Shown here: positions 58,401-64,000 of the stretch, in pieces
Position numbering within the stretch: the first letter of the stretch is position 1
How the letters are laid out: each line of letters starts with the position of its first letter
Source of the DNA: Torreya grandis
Taxonomy: Eukaryota; Streptophyta; Pinopsida; Cupressales; Taxaceae
Reading direction: 5' to 3'
Length of the DNA stretch: 64,000 nucleotides
Assembly (NCBI GenBank): GCA_037957365.1
Contig: JARHVA010000021.1
Coordinates: 7,451,001 to 7,515,000, forward strand
Notes under the pieces: model-generated
Told to the model about the DNA's origin: nothing
What the model saw: only the letters and a program-made list of their open reading frames with translations
Database searches by the model: none
Translations under genes and position numbers: made by a program

Positions 58401-58945
58401 AGTAATCAAGGTGGCATGGATTTTAGATGAAGAAAACTTACCAAAGTAGAGCATGGTTATCTAAGAGAGGATGGTATGATTTTTGAAGGAAACTTACTAA
58501 GTTGTGTTGCGTTTTTATTTTTGAGTTTGGAAAAAACAACTAAAGAGGGAAAAAGCAAGATCTAAATGAAAAATTAGCAAGTGGATGAAGATGGTGACTA
58601 GATGCCTTTCTCTACTCATGTCACTTTTCCCAAATGAGGGAATCTTTATTTTTTGGCGCCACACTTAGGTCTCTCCCTATATTATTATGTCTTGATTTCA
58701 TTTTGGGAGGATTGAAAGCTTTTGGAGGAGCTTTTGGATATCTTTTGGCATTTCAACTAATTATGAGACTTGGTAGTTCAATTTTATCAGTGTAGATTGT
58801 GGCTACAGCTTGTAAACATAGTATTGTATTTTTATTTCTGATGTACTTAATTTCATGAAAGAATTTTAAAAAAAAATGTGTTCTTTCCTTGAATTTGCTA
58901 TGAGAATCTCTGTTATTGTGTAGAATGTGTGAAAGGTGGGTGGAG
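58400..58945. other. Anonymous DNA
   Basis: No coding or repeat recognised. May hold the end of the LTR starting at 58038 or the 3' part of the LINE. Confidence 0.35.
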
Positions 58946-58949
58946 TAAC

Positions 58950-60161
58950 CTGTCATCATCCCTTCTTTCCCATCATTTTATCCTCCAATATACCTTTGTT
59001 CTCCTCATGATGATCATGATCCTAGTCTTGCATGTCTTCAAGCTCTCCATCCTCAAGATATTTCAAAGATTTCTCCTTCTCCATCATTGTAGCCTCAAAG
59101 TTGTCTTCATCTTCCTCAAGTTACCTTAAGTTCAAAGCAATATTTGAATTACAAAGCCCACCTTAAACTATGCCCACAATTTCTTCTACTTGATTTTCGT
59201 TACCATTCAACATTGAGGCCTTTAAATCTTTTTTGTATTCTTTAAATGGATCCTCCTCTTCTTTTTGTCCGTGGATTCTTTCTTCCCCTACCTACATCAT
59301 GGGATTGCATGTATTTTTCTTTTTCCAAACCTGGGTTTCTTTTTGATGGACAAGTTCTGTTGCCCATCTTCTTAAAATCAGCACCAACCATATATTTCCC
59401 TTCATATTCAATCATTTGTGTCCATATGTCATACTTGAAAGAGAGTTTTACTGTTGACGGAAGATCTTTATTGATAGGGACACTCGCATAGAACCTAGCA
59501 TAGATCATTCTCCTCCTATTTCTAATTACTGAGTCGAAAGCTAAGATCCGCCCAATAGCTTTAACAATTTTTGTTAAGACTTCTGCCTCCCAAAACTATA
59601 ACGAAAGGCCAGATAGTCTAACCCAAACTAAGAATTCATTGAAAAGTTTCAAATCCGGATTAAACCCTAGTTCAAATTGTTTCAAACCCATATTGGACTT
59701 CCCTGGGAACAACGAATTTCCTAAAAAGGTACTAGTAAAATCAACCTTGTTAGAGAAAGAAATTTTAAAAAATTGGGGCAAAACAGAGATCTCTACCCGA
59801 CCCTTAGGCTTTCATTTTCTGATTGTACATTCTTTGGAAAAAATTATGTTTGATCGTGAGCCCAAGAACTTGCCAATTACGGAGTTCTCCAGTTTGATTT
59901 GAGTCATTCCACCATCTTGTTAGTGATAGTTATATGGAGAATACTCTCATCTTCGACCACCATGATGCATCAGAAATCTGATTTTAATCTAAACTGCCAT
60001 TTTTCCTCAAACCCTATCCGCCCGAGATCACTGGTCGGAATCAGATGGCGCCACTGAGGGATTTCCATGGACGAACTGCGCTGGCTGGGGCAGTTTTCAG
60101 ACGATTGCGTGTGACCGGGGGCAGACTTCATAGGGGCCGCGTCCTCAACTAGTCCCAGCAA
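58950..60161 (-). pseudogene. LINE-type ORF1 relic (DUF4283-like)
   Basis: Minus strand. From the right: MEIPQWRHLIPTSDLGRIGF (about 60010-60070), then the DUF4283-like core in fragments: NKVDFTSTFLGNSLFPGKSN (about 59695-59755), LKLFNEFLVWVRLSGLSL (about 59600-59655), AFDSV-RNRRRMIYARFYAS (about 59480-59550), VPINKDLPSTVKLSFKYDIW (about 59415-59475), QMIEYEG, KKMGNRTCPSKRNPGLEKEK (about 59300-59360). The zinc-knuckle is broken (upstream Cys residues missing). An acidic Glu/Asp-rich tail runs to about 58950. No endonuclease or RT of a LINE ORF2 follows, so the copy is truncated or decayed. The family is inferred from the order of motifs. Confidence 0.65.
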
Positions 60162-60239
60162 ATCGTACTATTCAGTTTAAAATTAATCGTACTAATCAAA
60201 TGTAATTTTTACCAGAAGCATCTTCCATGTTATTTTCTT

Positions 60240-60385
60240 TTCTTTTGACATAACCTGTTTTGGTACTGCTGGCATGCCTTCTTCCAAGAGTATGATGGTG
60301 AATCCGAGGTATTGGCGTAGAGGTATTATCTACTCGTAATCGTCCAGGCATGCATGTTTGCATGAAGTTTTATCCAACGGTATCA
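60240..60385 (-). pseudogene. Third lectin receptor-kinase fragment (PAN part)
   Basis: Minus strand reads KTSCKHACLDDY (about 60335-60375) and, in another frame, YSWKKA (about 60260-60290), matching CKEAYLDDC and YYWKKA of the fragment at 22430-22965; the nucleotide match (GGTACTGCT, GCCTTCTTCCAA, AATCGTCCAGG) is clearer than the protein. Ends near the 5' side of the LINE relic. Confidence 0.65.
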
Positions 60386-60539
60386 ATGTCTGATAATTAA
60401 GTTTTGTAAGACTTAATTAATTTTATCTAAAAAATATTAAAATAATAAGAATGAATTTTAATATTATATGGATTAACTATTTTATGTATTTAATTTGGGC
60501 AATGTTGTATGTATAAAGCAGAATAATAATCATGTATTG

Positions 60540-62045
60540 TTGCAAGGGTTGGTGAATGTGCATCCTAACTCATTCAATTAAATATTGAATTTTTTTTTCA
60601 GAATAGTTTTAAAAAGATTGGGATGTAAAGCGAATCATTGGGATCGGTTATATGAATAATTGGGCTTCTTCAATTTAGTGCTAATGATTGAGGGGTATTT
60701 AGTTTGACAAATTTATTTAGAACTTGAATCCAATCTCATCTTTTTTAATATTTCCATAAATTTTGAACTTCATAGATGGTGTCGCAAATCATATTTACCA
60801 TCATCCACACCAATTGACCTATAACATTTTTAAAAAGTTTGAAGAAAATAATTTATAAATTCTATCAATTTTTAAAAAAAAAAATAATAAAGTTTGATGC
60901 AATACTTAACACATTTTTTACTACTACAAAGTGTATCACTATTTGAGAATTCTAAAAAAAAAAATTATAAAATTGATGGGAGTTTCATCTATAATCAATA
61001 ATAACACCAAATTCTTGAATCACACAAATTTTTCAACCAAAAATAATGAGATAGAAGCATCCAAATTCACAAACAATTTCGCATCAGCCAAAACAAAAGT
61101 AATATTTAGTAGAAATAAATATTATATATAAAAAATTTGTATTTAAATTTATTTTGGTACTATAAAACCACCTCAATAGATTGATGGTACCTCTCAAATA
61201 TTTAAACTAAAAATACAAATTTTTGCACATTCTTTTGCAATGGCATAAAACCAGAGAATTTAGTTCATTACAAAAATTATAGGCAGAGTTGTAATTCATG
61301 TTACACCATAATTACAACATCTAAATATCCTCAGCAGATGGAAAAACACATGTGAGCATGATGCAAAACAACATTTAAATTAATAACCAAAAAAACATGT
61401 TCCATTACAATACACCGTCTTAAACTAGGTATAGTCCTATAGAACTAGGTTCAACATAAACCTTAAACATGTTATGTGCACCAATACATTTACAGCTCTA
61501 AAAATAAAAAAATCAGCCACATGGACACTTCTTGTAAGATTAAAATAGGTTCAGTGTTAGATCCAACGCTCATATTATGTTATCACACTTTTTAAATATT
61601 TATGCCTTTGTCATAGAAGACACATAAATAAAGGAAGTGGAAGAGTTGAAATGGACTATGAAACATCACATGTTTGGGAAGATGAAACAATTGGGATTCC
61701 ATATTATTTCATAGCTAACAATTTTGAAAGAAATGAGTTTCATTTAAGTATGGGTTTGATCTAGAATATTGGTACGATTTAGAAATTCTAGTTATTAGAG
61801 AGTTTTGATTATCGACTTGTTGCATACATGTGGGTTTAAGCAATGAATTATAGGAGCGAACCATACCTACGAGTGGATTGATACTTAATAATATTATAAG
61901 AGTCTTTTGTGTGTGAGTATTGTAACTTCTTCATTGACAATCATTAAATGTATTTTTTTTTTCATTTCATGTTTTGTATGCTTATGTAATTTTTCATTTC
62001 ATGTTTTGTATGCTTATGTAATTTTTCATTTGTAAGTGTTGTAAC
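60540..62045 (+). repeat. LTR-like region of gypsy family A copy 2
   Basis: Aligns in order with 690-2148 (GGGATGTAAAG, CACACCAATTGACCTATAAC, TCAACCAAAAATAATGA). The LTR start TGATGTAGGAGC is not visible here. Carries a 32-bp tandem duplication at 61961-62024 that copy 1 lacks. Confidence 0.65.
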
Positions 62046-62207
62046 CCTAGATTACATAGTCTAATATTGTTCTTCATTAGACCCCTAATTCTAATTGCAT
62101 TCATTACTTTCAAATGAATTTTTTTCCTTGTTGGGTGAAGCATGCGAGATTTTTGTAGAGTTATTTGTAGGTTGTGAAATAGAAGCTTGTATTATTGAGG
62201 AATATAA

Positions 62208-63330
62208 ATGCCACATAAAGGAGCTCCTAATGAAAGATTGAGAAGGGCATTCAGAACTACAACATGGAAAATATGATCAGAGGAATCCAAGCTCATTTGG
62301 AGGCTATGGAAATTGTGTAACACAGAGGCATTACTTTAGAATAAAGTGATGGTGAATACGAAGAATAATTTGAGATTCATGTGGAGGAACTAGTAGATGA
62401 ATTAAAAGAACAATTTATTAGATCCATTAGAGAAATGAGAAGTAAGCCGCATTTAGACATGTCCCTATCTATTATAGTAGCTTGTGTCTTGAAGAAATCA
62501 TTAATTAGGTTATTGAGTTGATTAAATATTCTAACTATGAATAGATAATGGATCCTAAGAAAGTAAAGTTTGTATGGTCATGTGCAGATGGAAAGAGTTG
62601 GAAGAGGAAAATTCAAAATTAAAATTCATGACAAAATAACTATAAAAGTATTGGGTAAGTATTTACAAATTCAATATTAGATGGTATTTTTCAAGAAATT
62701 ATAGAATTTGAGGCAAAAAGTGATGAGTGTAAAAATACTACCCAAAGGAGTTTTATAAATTCATCATTTGAGATGGTCATATTGAAGATGATGTAGAAAC
62801 TATTTCAAAGTATTTAAATGGACTTTGAATTTCCATTCAAAATGAGTTTGAAATGATAAGGTTTTGATTTATACAAGAATCAAATCAATGTTTTTGGAAG
62901 GCAAACTAAGAAGTTGTCTATAAGGTGAAAATTACAATAAGAGTTAGAAGAAAGTTATCTCAAGGAAGAGGACAATCAAATAGTTGTAGAGGAAAACACA
63001 CTCATGAAGGTGAAGCAAGTAAATCACAAATTCAAAATGAAGCATCAATATGAAGAGGGTATTCTTGTAGAGGCAATAGATACTTTCGAAGAGGAATATG
63101 TAGAGTATTTATGTGTAAATGATTTGAGGTTGGAGATATTGGACATAGAAATTTTAAATTCCCAACGGAATTTCATAACAAGAGTAGAATAAATGAAGTA
63201 ATAAGTCGCATTGCAAAATCAAATGAATAAAGTGTTACATCACACATTCATATAAAAGAACTAGAACATGAATAAACTTCATGTTGAAGAGAGTATTTGA
63301 TAAACTAGTTAAAGTATTTGATAAAATATG
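62208..63330 (+). pseudogene. Gypsy family A gag, copy 2
   Basis: ATG at 62208 (MPHKGAPNER), then a frameshift to MIRGI-AHLEAMEI-like sequence. Later pieces include VEELVDELKEQFIRSIREM (about 62380-62435) and a 62-codon open piece at 63004-63192 that is the zinc-knuckle region of copy 1 in a shifted frame. Gag jumps straight to RT thumb sequence at about 63340: protease and the first part of RT (3.4-4.1 and 11.5-11.96 kb in copy 1) are deleted. Confidence 0.65.
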
Positions 63331-63334
63331 ATAA

Positions 63335-63850
63335 GTGTTAAAGTGGTTTAAGGAGGAAAAGTTGTTGGTAAACTAGAAGAAGTTAAGTTTCATGAAATAA
63401 TAGCTTTGTGATTTCACATGATGGATTAAGGATGGATTCATAAAATTTAAAATCCATTTTTTATTACCCATTGCCAAAACCCAGCATTGAAGCAAGAAGG
63501 TTTTTGGTCTAGAAGTATTTTATATTATTAACTTCATTAGAAAATCAGCGAGATATGTAAACCTATAACAAAGATGATGAGAGGTGAAATAAAATATTTA
63601 AGTTGGATAATTATAGTTGAAAGTAGTTTTTTGATGTTGAAGTAGAATGCGAAAAGATATTTACCATCTCTATGCAAATTCATCCTGGTATTTTTTGATG
63701 GCATCATTTTTTATATTCATACTTTGGAAGATCATTTGATGCATTCATAGCAAACCTTTCAACTCCTTTCTGATAATATGTTCTAAATGGTTAAAGTGTG
63801 CCTTTGGCTGAAAGTAAATGGAGTATTTAGGGCATATCTTCATATCTTTG
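63335..63850 (+). pseudogene. Family A RT thumb fused to family B RT, copy 2
   Basis: KLLVNLKKLSFMK-like (63362-63400), FVISHDGL (63405-63430), a decayed connection domain, then at about 63660 the switch to FILVFFDGIIFYIHTLEDHL (63678-63740) and a YLGHI-like motif (63805-63830). The same fusion as at 12290 in copy 1. Sequence after about 63850 is not recognised. Confidence 0.6.
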
Positions 63851-64000
63851 AACCATCTTATTGGGTATTTCACATGATACCATAGACCAAGGGGCCCATA
63901 TTATACATCAAACCTAGATTCAGTGTAGTGGTTGGATTTACATGGCCTACATCACTCATTGTAAAGGGGTTTGTATCTTGTAGAGTTACAAAATATTTGA
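63851..64000. other. Anonymous window end
   Basis: No motif recognised; pol homology has stopped. Confidence 0.35.

Overview
The window looks like nuclear DNA of a seed plant, probably a gymnosperm. That is an inference: it is AT-rich and CpG-poor, contains no clearly intact host gene, and is filled with old nested plant-type LTR retrotransposons (Ty1/copia, Ty3/gypsy, Tat/Athila-like), a LINE ORF1 relic, long-LTR non-autonomous elements, microsatellites and minisatellites. Nothing bacterial (operons, CRISPR, phage) is present.

Layout: 1-645, minus-strand gypsy RT-RNase H relic running off the window edge. 656-4117, LTR, gag, protease and RT start of a gypsy element (family A), interrupted at 4118-11498 by a non-autonomous LTR element (Element I) with a 5-bp target duplication; family A pol resumes at 11504. 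At about 12.29 kb family A pol is fused to a second gypsy lineage (family B RT-RNase H-integrase zinc region), which ends at 13372 against a minus-strand copia (copia-A, 13373-18197). 18.2-22.4 kb is mostly anonymous. 22.4-24.4 kb holds two lectin receptor-kinase fragments flanking a Tat/Athila-like RT fragment, all on the minus strand. 24.4-27.1 kb is very AT-rich. 27154-31039 is the best preserved element (copia-B): both LTRs, PBS, PPT and TSD, a 585-codon gag-protease-integrase frame, but no RT domain. 31.7-33.5 kb is the only CpG-bearing, gene-like stretch. 37015-44908 is a second non-autonomous element (Element II) with 2.5-kb LTRs and a TSD. 45.6-46.86 kb is a copia RT/RNase H relic (copia-D), abutted by copia-C (46863-53575, minus). 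53.6-54.8 kb is minisatellite and palindrome-bearing repeat DNA. 55.4-58.4 kb is a gypsy family A-like pol with a chromodomain-like tail and the start of its 3' LTR. 58.95-60.16 kb is a LINE ORF1 relic, followed by a third receptor-kinase fragment. 60.54-63.85 kb is a second, internally deleted copy of the chimeric family A/B gypsy.

Most interesting observations: (i) copia-C keeps one uninterrupted reading frame over about 4 kb, broken by 19 in-frame stops and no frameshift, most of them explicable by single transitions; (ii) two gypsy copies 50 kb apart share the same family A/B pol fusion; (iii) Element II has no recognisable pol but shares the LTR terminus of the gypsy family A elements, suggesting cross-mobilisation; (iv) copia-B has intact insertion landmarks but lacks RT. 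I do not see a complete new protein system. The novelty is in retroelement chimerism, non-autonomous partnerships and mutational decay.
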